Shown here piece by piece: positions 1 to 8,001 of a stretch of 25,776 nucleotides of DNA. The stretch spans positions 1 through 25,776 of the forward strand of contig CAJXTO010000006.1 in NCBI GenBank assembly GCA_913061245.1. Reading direction: 5' to 3'. The notes beneath the pieces were generated by a model, which saw only the letters and a list, made by a program, of their open reading frames with translations, was not told the DNA's origin and searched no databases. The stretch comes from an uncultured Oceanospirillales bacterium (lineage in GTDB: Bacteria; Pseudomonadota; Gammaproteobacteria; Pseudomonadales; Litorivicinaceae). The translations under genes were made by a program, and so were the position numbers. Each line of letters begins with the position of its first letter. Position 1 is the stretch's first letter.

Positions 1-159
1 GGGTGTATACTCCCCGAGCAGTGCATCAACTTCCATAGTCCGTTAGCCGTAGTTCGTCCTTGAACAGGGCCAACGGATGATTAGTGTGCACTGCAATATA
101 AAACGATTTCACACCACTGGTATTATCAGTGACCAAATTTTTATTATTGGTCATTAAGG
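1..159. other. Leader region before the exporter gene
   Basis: This 159-base stretch holds no supported gene. A TTGAAC (60-65) and a TATAAA (97-102) resemble promoter boxes but are not paired at normal spacing, so I do not call a promoter. On the minus strand an ATG at 36-34 opens 12 codons running off the window edge, which could be the start of a divergent gene but is too short to identify. Confidence 0.4.
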
Positions 160-768
160 ATGGCTTTGAACTGGTTTGTTACTTTTTCTGGGTTTGGGAT
201 TGCGCTCGGTTTAATCGCCGCAATTGGGGCGCAAAACGCGCATGTGTTGAGACAAGGAATTGCAGGGCATCAGGTGGGTGTGTCCGTCGCTGTCTGTATT
301 ATCTTGGACACTGTCCTAATGTCGGCTGGAGTCTATGGTATGGGTGCCATTATCGAATTGTGGCCTCCATTTGAATCAGTCACGCGGATTGGGGGTGCGC
401 TCTTTTTGATCGGTTTCGGTGCAATGTGTTTTCGTTCCGCCTTTAAAAATCAAGCGTTGGGTGCAGAAGGGCGCGTGATTGAATCATTTTGGCCTGCTTT
501 ATGGACCATCATTGGTGTGTCCTTGCTGAACCCACATGTTTATCTAGATACCCTCGTCTTTATCGGCGGTTTGGGGGCGCAATATGGTCCGGAAGATCAG
601 TTCTCTTTTGCCGTCGGCGCCGTCTCTGCGAGCTGGGTGTGGTTTCTTTCCCTGGGGTATGGTGCACGCTTACTAAGGCCGACCTTTGAGAATCCAAAAG
701 CGTGGACCATTCTTGATATTGGGATTGGTCTGCTTATGTGGTCGATTGCTCTGACGCTTCTGCTCTAG
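160..768 (+). CDS. LysE/ArgO-family amino-acid exporter
   Basis: Inner-membrane exporter of the LysE/ArgO family, whose known members export basic amino acids such as arginine or lysine. The 202-residue protein is almost wholly hydrophobic, with about five or six membrane segments. Near the N-terminus it carries the family signature IGAQNAHVLRQGI (residues 22-34), matching the PLGPQNAF-type motif of ArgO. A second conserved stretch, LLNPHVYLDTLVFIGG, lies near residue 120-135. The family is recognised with confidence, but the substrate is inferred. The start is slightly uncertain: an AAGG abuts the ATG directly, and a TTG two codons later has better spacing to it. No LysG/ArgP-type regulator is visible in the 159 bases upstream. 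The 3' end overlaps the convergent DUF2069 gene by 35 bases. Confidence 0.9.
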   Translation: MALNWFVTFSGFGIALGLIAAIGAQNAHVLRQGIAGHQVGVSVAVCIILDTVLMSAGVYGMGAIIELWPPFESVTRIGGALFLIGFGAMCFRSAFKNQALGAEGRVIESFWPALWTIIGVSLLNPHVYLDTLVFIGGLGAQYGPEDQFSFAVGAVSASWVWFLSLGYGARLLRPTFENPKAWTILDIGIGLLMWSIALTLLL

Positions 769-1129
769 CTTCGAGTTCGCGATAGCCGTTCCTTGCAAAC
801 ATCATTGCACTCACGAAAATAGTGGCAGCCAATAATGATTCCACAATCCCAAACAGCTCTCGTCCATCAGTCATGGCATTTAAGACGCCCGTGGTGAAAA
901 ACAAACAGGAGACAAAGCTGAGCCAGAGACTTGCTTTGATCTGTTGCTTTAAAACAGGCCATACAAAGGCCACCAAGATCAGGGTCACGCCGATCGCACC
1001 CATCACTGTAGCTGGTGGCGTTAGGAGCCACAGCCCAGAAATACGAAGTGCAATCAGGGCTATCAAAGAAATCCGTAACCATCCGAAAAACATCTGCTTT
1101 CTCTGGCGATAGATATTTACATCAGTCAT
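734..1129 (-). CDS. DUF2069 small membrane protein
   Basis: Small integral membrane protein of the DUF2069 family; no function is established. From the start chosen here it is 131 residues. Four hydrophobic segments follow a short basic N-terminus (RQRKQ): about residues 16-34, 41-58, 66-84 and 93-111. The tail is polar (ELEARAEASEQ). A longer in-frame start at 1147 exists, but the ATG at 1129 is preceded at good spacing by GGAG (1138-1135) and overlaps the wrbA stop by 8 bases, the usual arrangement for a coupled downstream gene. It is the last gene of the proS-wrbA-DUF2069 operon; adjacency of this family to wrbA is common in Gammaproteobacteria. Its 3' end overlaps the exporter gene on the other strand. 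Confidence 0.85.
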   Translation of the reverse strand: MTDVNIYRQRKQMFFGWLRISLIALIALRISGLWLLTPPATVMGAIGVTLILVAFVWPVLKQQIKASLWLSFVSCLFFTTGVLNAMTDGRELFGIVESLLAATIFVSAMMFARNGYRELEARAEASEQSTT

Positions 1130-1700
1130 GTTGGCTCCATTTGGCAAGGCGTTGTCCTAAGCGGAAAGCCATCTCTCTCTCGTGTGGGCGAAGAGTCTCT
1201 GCATCAAGATGTGTCGGGCCATAAGGCGTACCGCCACCTTCTGTGGCCGCAAGGCCAGGATCTGAATACGGACAGCCCATCACGACCATGCCGTGATGCA
1301 GAAGTGGAGTCATCATCGACTGCAGCACAGCTTCATGTCCGCCATGCAGCGACGAGGCTGATGCAAAGACACACGCGGGTTTATCGATCATCGCGCCAGA
1401 TAACCAGAGATCCGATGTCGTTTCCAGGAAGCCTTTGAGGGGAGCCGCCATGGTTCCAAAGCGAGATGGTGAGCCAAGAGCCAGACCATCACAGTCCCTT
1501 AAGTCATCTTTGGTTGCAAAGAGATAACCATCGTCGCTTTCTAGCGCATCACCAGTCGGCTCAGAATAGGAAGGCGAAAGCGCTGGGACAGTGCGTAATT
1601 TGGCATCACAGCCTGCCTGCTCAACACCTTCGGCAATCGCCTCAGCGAGCTGGGCAACATGGCCGGTTCGACTATAAAAAAGAATTAAGATTTGAGCCAT
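1122..1700 (-). CDS. wrbA: WrbA-type NAD(P)H:quinone oxidoreductase (flavodoxin fold)
   Basis: Cytosolic FMN-binding quinone oxidoreductase of the WrbA family. These enzymes reduce quinones by two electrons, avoiding semiquinone formation. The 192-residue length is close to E. coli WrbA (198). The FMN phosphate loop is the N-terminal FYSRTGHVAQLA (residues 8-19). Further family stretches are GSPSRFGTMAAPLKGFLETT near residue 76-95 and SASSLHGGHEAVL near 114-126, matching the WrbA segments that surround the flavin. The gene lies between proS, whose 3' end it overlaps by 16 bases, and DUF2069, so all three are probably on one transcript. No good ribosome-binding site precedes the ATG, consistent with translational coupling to proS. 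Confidence 0.92.
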   Translation of the reverse strand: MAQILILFYSRTGHVAQLAEAIAEGVEQAGCDAKLRTVPALSPSYSEPTGDALESDDGYLFATKDDLRDCDGLALGSPSRFGTMAAPLKGFLETTSDLWLSGAMIDKPACVFASASSLHGGHEAVLQSMMTPLLHHGMVVMGCPYSDPGLAATEGGGTPYGPTHLDAETLRPHEREMAFRLGQRLAKWSQHD

Positions 1701-3406
1701 TCAAGTGTCATCACAATATCCACAACATCGCCGAGAGGTACTCGAGACGCCTCTTCCTCTGTTCGTTGTTTGAGTTCGACTTCTGAGTCTTCAAGGGTCT
1801 TTGCACTAACGACGATTCGCACAGGGATGCCGATGAGATCCATATCAGCAAACCGTGGACCAGGCCCCATGTTTCGATCATCCAGAAGAACCTCGAGACC
1901 GCGACCCTGGAGTTCACTCTGGATCCGCAGGGCTTCTTCATCGACTGATGGATTTTTGTTACCACCAATTGGAACGATACAGACATCAAAAGGTGCTAAC
2001 GAAGGAGGCCAACAGATTCCTCGATCATCATGACGTTGCTCAATAGCCGCAGCGACAATGCGCGTCACACCAATTCCGTAACATCCCATGAATAATGTCG
2101 CCTGCTTACCGTTCTCATCAAGAACTGTCGCGTTCATTGCTTCGGAGTATTTTTGGCCCAGTTGGAACACATGCCCCACCTCAATGCCTCTGCGGATTAA
2201 GTAGGATCCTGAGCCATCTGGTGCAGGATCACCTTCGACGGCATTCCGTAAATCAGCAGTTTCAGGCTCGGCACAATCACGCCCCCAATTGATACCGAAA
2301 TAATGCCACCCATCTTCGTTAGCACCCGCTCCAAAATCAGAACAGATGGTCGCTTGTCTGTCAGCGATGACCGGAATTGGACAATTCACGGGACCGAGGG
2401 AGCCAGGGCCGGCGCCCATGATGGACTTAATCTCACTTTCTGTAGCGAACGTGAGTGGACTTGCGACCATGGCATGGTTTTCAGCCTTGACTTCATTCAA
2501 CGTGTGGTCGCCACGAACGATGAGAGCGACAAAATCAGATTCACAGAGATCAGACGCACGGACGATGAGTGTTTTGACCGTTTTCTCGACTGCGAGATTG
2601 AAGTCGGTGACCAACGCTTCGATGGTTTTTTGCGTTGGCGTCTCGATCTTGCGCATCTCTTCTTGGGGTTCTAGGCGAGTTCCCGAGGCAATACACTCCG
2701 CTTTTTCAATGTTTGCCGCGTAGTCAGACCCATTTGAAAAGACGATGTCATCTTCACCTGAATCCGCAAGGACATGGAATTCTTGTGATCCACTGCCTCC
2801 GATCGCTCCTGAATCTGCAAGAACTGCACGATAGTCGAGACCAAACCGATCAAAAATACGGCAGTAGGCGTCGTACATTGCTTGATAGCTTTGGCGCATG
2901 CCGTCTTCGTTAATATCAAACGAATAGGCATCTTTCATAATGAATTCCCGTGAACGCATCACCCCAAAACGTGGACGCACCTCATCACGGAATTTTGTTT
3001 GCACTTGATACAAATTGAGAGGTAACTGTTTATACGAATTGACCTCCCGGCGCACGATATCTGTGACAACTTCTTCGTGGGTTGGACCCAAGCAGAAATC
3101 GCGTTCATGACGGTCTTGAAGGCGCAACAGTTCAGGTCCAAATTGACCCCAGCGCCCAGACTCTTGCCAAAGTTCAGCAGGTTGAACGCCTGACATTAAG
3201 ACTTCTTGCGCTCCCGCTCGATCCATTTCTTCTCGTACAATACGTTCAACCTTCTTAAGAACCCGAAGGCCAAGCGGTAACCAGGTGTAGAGACCAGACG
3301 CGAGTTGTCGAATCATGCCCGCACGGAGCATCAATTTGTGACTGATGACAACGGTATCAACCGGATCTTCTTTTAATGTTGGGAGTAACAGTTGGGAGGT
3401 CCGCAT
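1685..3406 (-). CDS. proS: Prolyl-tRNA synthetase, bacterial type with editing insertion
   Basis: Charges tRNA-Pro with proline using ATP. The 573 residues match the bacterial-type enzyme, which carries an editing (INS) domain between class II motifs 2 and 3 that hydrolyses Ala-tRNA-Pro. Motif 1 lies around PLGLRVLKKVERIVREEM (44-61). The proline/ATP pocket includes TKFRDEVRPRFGVMRSREF (137-155), which is motif 2. Motif 3 is GCYGIGVTRIVAA near residue 440. The stretch from about 224 to 405 between motifs 2 and 3 has the expected INS length. An anticodon-binding domain follows (PFDVCIVPIGG onward). It is first gene of the operon with wrbA and DUF2069 and diverges from pabB across about 65 bases, which must hold both promoters; TATAAC at 3443-3448 is the only clear box there. 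Confidence 0.97.
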   Translation of the reverse strand: MRTSQLLLPTLKEDPVDTVVISHKLMLRAGMIRQLASGLYTWLPLGLRVLKKVERIVREEMDRAGAQEVLMSGVQPAELWQESGRWGQFGPELLRLQDRHERDFCLGPTHEEVVTDIVRREVNSYKQLPLNLYQVQTKFRDEVRPRFGVMRSREFIMKDAYSFDINEDGMRQSYQAMYDAYCRIFDRFGLDYRAVLADSGAIGGSGSQEFHVLADSGEDDIVFSNGSDYAANIEKAECIASGTRLEPQEEMRKIETPTQKTIEALVTDFNLAVEKTVKTLIVRASDLCESDFVALIVRGDHTLNEVKAENHAMVASPLTFATESEIKSIMGAGPGSLGPVNCPIPVIADRQATICSDFGAGANEDGWHYFGINWGRDCAEPETADLRNAVEGDPAPDGSGSYLIRRGIEVGHVFQLGQKYSEAMNATVLDENGKQATLFMGCYGIGVTRIVAAAIEQRHDDRGICWPPSLAPFDVCIVPIGGNKNPSVDEEALRIQSELQGRGLEVLLDDRNMGPGPRFADMDLIGIPVRIVVSAKTLEDSEVELKQRTEEEASRVPLGDVVDIVMTLEWLKS

Positions 3407-3471
3407 ATCGCATCCATATGTAGTAACTTGGAAAGCGCTAAGTATAACGGGCTTCGGCCTTTAGGAGTGGA

Positions 3472-4602
3472 ATGCATCCAATAGTTTGTTTGGACCGCGG
3501 TTTTTCGAGTCGTTTTGATAGCGAATTTGGCTGGTTATCGAAAGGCTTAGAATTTCATATTGATCGCTCAGATCAGTTAAAGAGCGGGCTTCGTTATTTG
3601 GCAGATCAAGCGCGTGAAGGAGCGTGGGTCGTTTTTACTTTGAATTACGAAGCGGCCTTCCATTTGATGGATCTTCCCAACCATGTTGTTGAAAAAGAGC
3701 CGTCGCCGAGCTATCTGAAAGCCTACATCTACAACGAATCACCTCAACCAATTGACGTTGATCACGTATCAACCACGCAGTTTCCGCATTGGGAAACGCC
3801 GGATTTTGAGCACTACAAGAACGCATTTAAGCAAATTCAGGACGCCATCCAGGCAGGAGTTTGCTATCAGGTGAATCATACCTTCCGATTGCATGGGCAA
3901 TCTGACATCCCGCCTTGGGATTTGTATCGCACCTTACTTGAGACGCAGCCAGCGGATTATGGCGCGTTTATTGATTTTAAAGAGCATCAGGTTCTGTCGA
4001 GGTCGCCTGAATTATTTGTCGAGAAACGGGGTCATCATTTGCGCTCTGAACCGATGAAAGGGACTGCGGCCCGAGATTCTGATGAAAGCAAAGATCAGTA
4101 CATCCTTGAGCGGTTGCTATCGGATACAAAAATGCAGGCAGAAAACCTGATGATTGTGGATCTGATTCGAAATGACTTGAGCCGTGTCTCTGAACAGCAT
4201 TCAGTCAACGTGTCTCGGTTATTCGAACCACGCTCATTGAAGTCAGTGCATCAAGTGTCCTCTGTGATCGAATCCACTCTTCAGTCAAAAGTCGATTCAA
4301 GCCAATTAATTGAAGCGCTCTTTCCTTGTGGATCCGTCGTTGGAGCGCCGAAAGCAAAAGCGTTTGAATTGATTCAGAGTCTGGAATCAGATCAACGAGA
4401 GCTATACACCGGAAGCGTTGGATTCATTGAGCCCTCAGGTGATATGACATTGTCGGTTGCTATTCGGACGGTCGAGCAGCGGGGGAGTCAGGTTCAGTTA
4501 GGTTTAGGGAGTGGGTTAGTTGCTGATTCATCTCTTGAGGAAGAATGGAATGAATGTCTTCTCAAGGGGCGTTTTTGCGGCGTAGACAATAGTTGTAATT
4601 GA
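3472..4602 (+). CDS. pabB: Aminodeoxychorismate synthase component I
   Basis: Converts chorismate and ammonia to 4-amino-4-deoxychorismate, the precursor of p-aminobenzoate in folate synthesis. The chorismate-binding domain fills roughly residues 110-370. PMKGT (194-198) contains Lys196, the position that is lysine in PabB but alanine in anthranilate synthase TrpE, so PabB is favoured. Other family blocks are CYQVNHT (131-137), MIVDLIRNDLSRV (227-239) and FPCGSVVGAPK (284-294). At 376 residues it is shorter than E. coli PabB (453), through a reduced N-terminal region. A clear ribosome site AGGAG (3463-3467) precedes the ATG. No pabA amidotransferase or pabC lyase lies nearby or is fused, so they must be elsewhere. 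Confidence 0.93.
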   Translation: MHPIVCLDRGFSSRFDSEFGWLSKGLEFHIDRSDQLKSGLRYLADQAREGAWVVFTLNYEAAFHLMDLPNHVVEKEPSPSYLKAYIYNESPQPIDVDHVSTTQFPHWETPDFEHYKNAFKQIQDAIQAGVCYQVNHTFRLHGQSDIPPWDLYRTLLETQPADYGAFIDFKEHQVLSRSPELFVEKRGHHLRSEPMKGTAARDSDESKDQYILERLLSDTKMQAENLMIVDLIRNDLSRVSEQHSVNVSRLFEPRSLKSVHQVSSVIESTLQSKVDSSQLIEALFPCGSVVGAPKAKAFELIQSLESDQRELYTGSVGFIEPSGDMTLSVAIRTVEQRGSQVQLGLGSGLVADSSLEEEWNECLLKGRFCGVDNSCN

Positions 4603-4627
4603 TCTGTCATAATTTTGAACGTATAAC
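4599..4627 (+). promoter_or_regulatory. Candidate promoter of the DUF1538/P-II operon
   Basis: TTGATC (4599-4604) and TATAAC (4622-4627) are separated by 17 bases, giving a sigma-70-like pair that starts inside the pabB stop region. The predicted start lies about 25 bases before the DUF1538 ATG. A second weaker pair is TTGAAC (4615-4620) with TTTTAT (4639-4644). No Shine-Dalgarno is visible before the ATG at 4658. Inferred from hexamers only. Confidence 0.4.
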
Positions 4628-4657
4628 GATCCAAACGTTTTTATTGGTATATCAATT

Positions 4658-6454
4658 ATGTCGCGCAGAAACTCAATGCGCTTTGGCGATTTTATTCAGG
4701 CAATGTCTGTCGATAGCCAACGCGTGCCATTTCAGGAACTCATGCCTGAACCACTTTTCGATCGTCATGGTAATGAGTATCCGCAACCTGTTCCGAAAAT
4801 GAAATTGGGTGGCGGTGAAGTTGTTAAAATTCTTCAGCCTTATTTGTCAACGCGCTTTATGGATCAAGCGCGGGCCGTTGTGCCCTTGGCAATCTATCTT
4901 GGGCTTTTCCAATATCTCGTATTACAAACTCCTGTAATGGATGCATCGATCATCGCCGGCGGTCTCTTGGCCGTTATGGTTGGGTTGATGATGTTTATGG
5001 AAGGTTTGAAGCTTGGTTTGATGCCTTTTGGTGAAGTCATCGGGAATACGCTGCCGCGGAAGTTGCCACTGGCAGGCGTTCTATTCATAGCGTTCTTGCT
5101 GGGTATCGGCGTGACCTTTGCTGAGCCAGCCATTGGTGCGCTTCAGGTCGCGGGCTCGATTGTTGACCCTGAAAAAGCTCCTTACTTGTTCACGCTCTTG
5201 AACGACCGTTCCGGCGCAACAGTGCTGCTGGTCGGTTTGGGTGTTGGTCTAGCGGCTGTTCTTGGGACGGTTCGTTTCTTGCGCGGCTGGAGTTTGAAAC
5301 CACTTATTTTCATTAGCCTCACGCCAACTCTGATTCTCAGTGTGATCGCATTCATGGATCCCGAACTAACCAAAATCGTGGGCCTTGCATGGGACTGTGG
5401 TGCTGTGACGACTGGACCAGTGACTGTCCCTCTCGTGTTGGCCTTGGGTATTGGTGTGGCCTCAGCAGCCGGTAAGGGTGCCGATTCTTCACTTTCTGGA
5501 TTCGGGATTGTGACACTTGCATCTGTTTTCCCGATTCTTGGCGTTTTGTTGCTGAGCTTTTACACCGCCTACACCGTGCCACCTGAAGTGATCATCGCAA
5601 AAGCAGCAGAAATCAAAGCAGCTGCAGCATTGGCAGCGGCTCAGCCTCAGTGGTTCGAAGTCACTCCTTGGAACGAGGTTATCCTGGGTGTTCGAGCGAT
5701 TGTCCCATTGGTTATTTTCCTTGCGATCGTATTGATGCTTGTCCTTCGCGAGAAGATGAAAAATGCAGGAATGACCTACTACGGCGTTTTCTTGGCTGTT
5801 GCAGGGATGTGTATTTTCAACGTCGGTTTGACATATGGCCTTGCTAAGCTGGGCGATCAATCTGGTGGTTTAATTGCGGCAGCCTTTACGGCCATCGATG
5901 CGGTTGATGCAAGTCCTCTTTACAGCGTGTCTGTGGGTGTTGGCATTGCTGCTTTGTTTGCTTGGGTATTGGGTCTCGGAGCGACGCTCGCAGAGCCTGC
6001 TTTGAATGCTCTCGGTATGACGGTTCAAAACCTAACCAATGGCGCATTTAAAAAGTCGATGTTGATGGGTGCTGTCGCCTTTGGTGTTGCAACAGGCATC
6101 ATGCTTGGCGTTTTGAAGCTAATTTATGATTTCCACATTATGTACATCCTGATCCCTGGATATACCATCGGTTTGATTTTGACTCTTTTGTCGACAGAAG
6201 AATTTGTCAACGTTGGGTGGGACTCCGCAGGTGTAACAACAGGCCCTGTGACTGTGCCACTCGTTTTGGCAATGGGTCTTGGATTCGGTAATGCGCTCGG
6301 TTCAACTGAAGGTTTTGGAATTTTGGCCGCCGCATCAATTTGTCCAATCGTTGCCGTTTTGACACTCGGCATTTATGTTCAATTTAAAGTGAAACGAGAA
6401 GAGCGTCGGACTGCCCGCGAACTTGCTCGAACTGAAGTTCCACAAGGAGTCTGA
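4658..6454 (+). CDS. DUF1538 integral membrane protein with two homologous halves
   Basis: A 598-residue polytopic inner-membrane protein of the DUF1538 family; molecular function unknown, transport likely but unproven. A polar cytosolic N-terminus (about 1-70) precedes two repeated membrane modules. Matching signatures occur in both halves: TFAEPAIGAL (153-162) versus TLAEPALNAL (443-452), WDCGAVTTGPVTVPL (245-259) versus WDSAGVTTGPVTVPL (521-535), and GFGI (281-284 and 552-555). An Ala/Lys-rich linker (about 305-345) joins the halves. The repeated acidic FAEPA-type motif and the glycine/threonine TTGPVT motif look like a pore or binding site. It is first in an operon with two P-II-like genes and a coiled-coil gene, pointing to direct control by P-II-fold proteins. 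The ATG lacks an obvious ribosome site; an in-frame ATG at 4676 is a possible alternative start. Confidence 0.88.
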   Translation: MSRRNSMRFGDFIQAMSVDSQRVPFQELMPEPLFDRHGNEYPQPVPKMKLGGGEVVKILQPYLSTRFMDQARAVVPLAIYLGLFQYLVLQTPVMDASIIAGGLLAVMVGLMMFMEGLKLGLMPFGEVIGNTLPRKLPLAGVLFIAFLLGIGVTFAEPAIGALQVAGSIVDPEKAPYLFTLLNDRSGATVLLVGLGVGLAAVLGTVRFLRGWSLKPLIFISLTPTLILSVIAFMDPELTKIVGLAWDCGAVTTGPVTVPLVLALGIGVASAAGKGADSSLSGFGIVTLASVFPILGVLLLSFYTAYTVPPEVIIAKAAEIKAAAALAAAQPQWFEVTPWNEVILGVRAIVPLVIFLAIVLMLVLREKMKNAGMTYYGVFLAVAGMCIFNVGLTYGLAKLGDQSGGLIAAAFTAIDAVDASPLYSVSVGVGIAALFAWVLGLGATLAEPALNALGMTVQNLTNGAFKKSMLMGAVAFGVATGIMLGVLKLIYDFHIMYILIPGYTIGLILTLLSTEEFVNVGWDSAGVTTGPVTVPLVLAMGLGFGNALGSTEGFGILAAASICPIVAVLTLGIYVQFKVKREERRTARELARTEVPQGV

Positions 6455-6458
6455 CACC

Positions 6459-6815
6459 ATGAAACGTACTTTTACTACGCTGACTGACGCGACCTTAATT
6501 ACGGCGGTAGTCCAGCACGGTTTCGGTGAAGTAATCACTGACGCACTACTCGAAGTCGGTATTCAGGGAGCAACATTGCACTCGGCAATGGGTGTTGGTA
6601 TTCGAGAGCGCCTTGGAGCAGTCGGTGTGGCTGTCGATGCTGAGCGTGATGTGGTGAGCGTAATGGTTTCAAGCGATGAAGTTGACCGTGTTTTCGAACG
6701 TATTTTCCTCGCCGGTAAAATGGATACGCCAGGCATGGGCTTCATGTATGCAACGCCGCTGATGCAAGCTGCGACTTACGTTCCGCCTTCTATCCTTGCG
6801 AAATATACGGATTAG
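6459..6815 (+). CDS. P-II-like signalling protein, first paralogue
   Basis: A 118-residue soluble protein with the pattern of the P-II fold, whose members are trimers that bind nucleotides or small effectors and regulate membrane transporters and enzymes. GEVITDALLEVGIQGATLHSA (about 23-43) matches the helix-strand leading to the T-loop. The T-loop region (45-63) is shorter than in GlnB/GlnK and has no counterpart of the uridylylated tyrosine. The strand VVSVMVSSDEVDRVFERIF (65-83) follows. Where canonical P-II has TGKIGDGKIF, this protein has AGKMDTPGMGFM (85-96), so nucleotide contacts may differ. The ATG at 6459 is chosen over an upstream in-frame start at 6423 because AAGGAGT (6444-6450) precedes it and it sits 4 bases after the DUF1538 stop. 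Confidence 0.8.
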   Translation: MKRTFTTLTDATLITAVVQHGFGEVITDALLEVGIQGATLHSAMGVGIRERLGAVGVAVDAERDVVSVMVSSDEVDRVFERIFLAGKMDTPGMGFMYATPLMQAATYVPPSILAKYTD

Positions 6816-6819
6816 TGAC

Positions 6820-7221
6820 ATGGCACACGTTCCAGTTTTAAAACAAGATCCACGGGTCGAATTTATCGACTACTCGTGGTTGATATCGGGCATTTTGTAC
6901 GAAGGTGGGACAGACCTGTTGATCCCAGAACTTCAGGCAAAAGGCATTAATGAAGTGTATTTCTACAACGTTGCTGGCTCTCCTATCGGAAAGAAAACGG
7001 TCGCAGGTGTTGCCGATTCTTTTGATGTTGAAGAATTTTTCGTGATCGTTGCTGCCGACCAGGCAGAAAACATTTTCGATTTTATTTATCACTTTTGCGA
7101 TTTGGATAAGCCGAACATGGGAATGATTCGCTTAAATAAGCTGAGTCGCTCAACTATTCACACGCTCCCAGATGACGTTGATGCGGAAGACGCCAACGCA
7201 ATCGAGCACCAACCAAATTAA
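6820..7221 (+). CDS. P-II-like signalling protein, second paralogue
   Basis: A 133-residue soluble protein that aligns to its upstream neighbour through LISGILYEGGTD (21-32), KGINEVYFYNVAG (41-53), FFVIVAADQAENIFDFIY (73-90) and LDKPNMGMIRL (95-105). The shared pattern D-x-P-x-M-G links the two at the position of the P-II C-loop. Outside this framework they differ strongly, so this is an old duplication or a recruited P-II relative. The putative T-loop (53-72) is acidic and again lacks the canonical tyrosine motif. It has an acidic C-terminal tail (DDVDAEDANAIEH). The ATG at 6820 lies 4 bases after the previous stop; a start at 6796 would overlap the first gene without benefit. Recognition of the fold is from pattern only and weaker than for the first paralogue. 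Confidence 0.68.
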   Translation: MAHVPVLKQDPRVEFIDYSWLISGILYEGGTDLLIPELQAKGINEVYFYNVAGSPIGKKTVAGVADSFDVEEFFVIVAADQAENIFDFIYHFCDLDKPNMGMIRLNKLSRSTIHTLPDDVDAEDANAIEHQPN

Positions 7222-7235
7222 TCGCAGGTGATGAT

Positions 7236-7985
7236 ATGACTGAACCAAAGACACAAGTTTCAACCCAAAACGCAGCAAGTATCAAAAAGAACAAGCGTCG
7301 TATCTTTGAACTCGAATGTGAAGTTTCCACAGCGTACGCAGAGCTCATGTTGCTCGTCGCGGACGTTGAGGAAAATCGTGCGCTTTTAATGCGAAACTTT
7401 ACATCGGCATTCAATGGTAACCGTGCGATTGCGATTGATAATGTCGAAGATCTCTATCGTTGTCGGATGCTTATGGTTGATGCCTTGGACGCAAAAACAG
7501 AACCAGAGCAGAACTTTAAGAATGCGATGACTAATAGCCTTCGTATCGATCTTCTTGAAAATCGCTTTGTTCTGAATGAGAAGCTCCGTGAGATCGCTGC
7601 ACAAATGGCAGAGATCAACGTGCTGTTCATCACGTTAAACGAATTGGTCACCAGTGCGAATGAAGCCGTCGCCGATCAAGCGGCCGAAATGGTTTCTCAA
7701 AATGCTGAGTGGATCGATGGTGAACTTGATAAGTTATTCCACGCCGCAAGTCCTGCGACCAACGGAAAAATTGTTGAGTCAAACACGGAACGACTGGTAA
7801 GTCTTATCGAGAAAGCGCACATTGCAGAACAGCAAGCGCATTCAATGGTCGAGGCTGTTGAGGCGCGTACGAAAGTTATTTTAGATGCTGGTGATGACAT
7901 TGCAGCTCGCCGTGAGCGGATCCAAGCGGATCGCGAGAAAGTAGTTGCGAACCAAAAACGCTCAGCGGATTTGATGTCGAAATAA
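7236..7985 (+). CDS. Cytosolic helical coiled-coil protein of unknown function
   Basis: I do not recognise this 249-residue protein. It has no signal peptide or membrane segment and is rich in Ala, Glu, Asn and charged residues, with almost no proline or glycine away from residues 163-180, so it should be nearly all alpha-helical. Heptad-like stretches occur near 19-50 (LECEVSTAYAELMLLVADVEEN), about 105-150 and about 185-249, the last ending in a strongly charged helix (RRERIQADREKVVANQKR). A short break around HAASPATNGK separates two helical bundles. AGGTGA precedes the ATG at good spacing. As last gene before the strong terminator it belongs to the DUF1538/P-II operon and may be a scaffold or target of the P-II-like proteins; that is inference from position alone. 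Confidence 0.75.
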   Translation: MTEPKTQVSTQNAASIKKNKRRIFELECEVSTAYAELMLLVADVEENRALLMRNFTSAFNGNRAIAIDNVEDLYRCRMLMVDALDAKTEPEQNFKNAMTNSLRIDLLENRFVLNEKLREIAAQMAEINVLFITLNELVTSANEAVADQAAEMVSQNAEWIDGELDKLFHAASPATNGKIVESNTERLVSLIEKAHIAEQQAHSMVEAVEARTKVILDAGDDIAARRERIQADREKVVANQKRSADLMSK

Positions 7986-8001
7986 GTCAGATCGATTCGA
8001 T

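Noticed and set aside
1..36. Minus-strand ATG with 12 open codons running off the left edge
   Set aside because: Too short to identify and without a good ribosome site; mentioned only within the leader entry.
3407..3471. Paired promoter between proS and pabB
   Set aside because: Only a lone TATAAC (3443-3448) is convincing and no -35 lies at the right distance, so no promoter is called.
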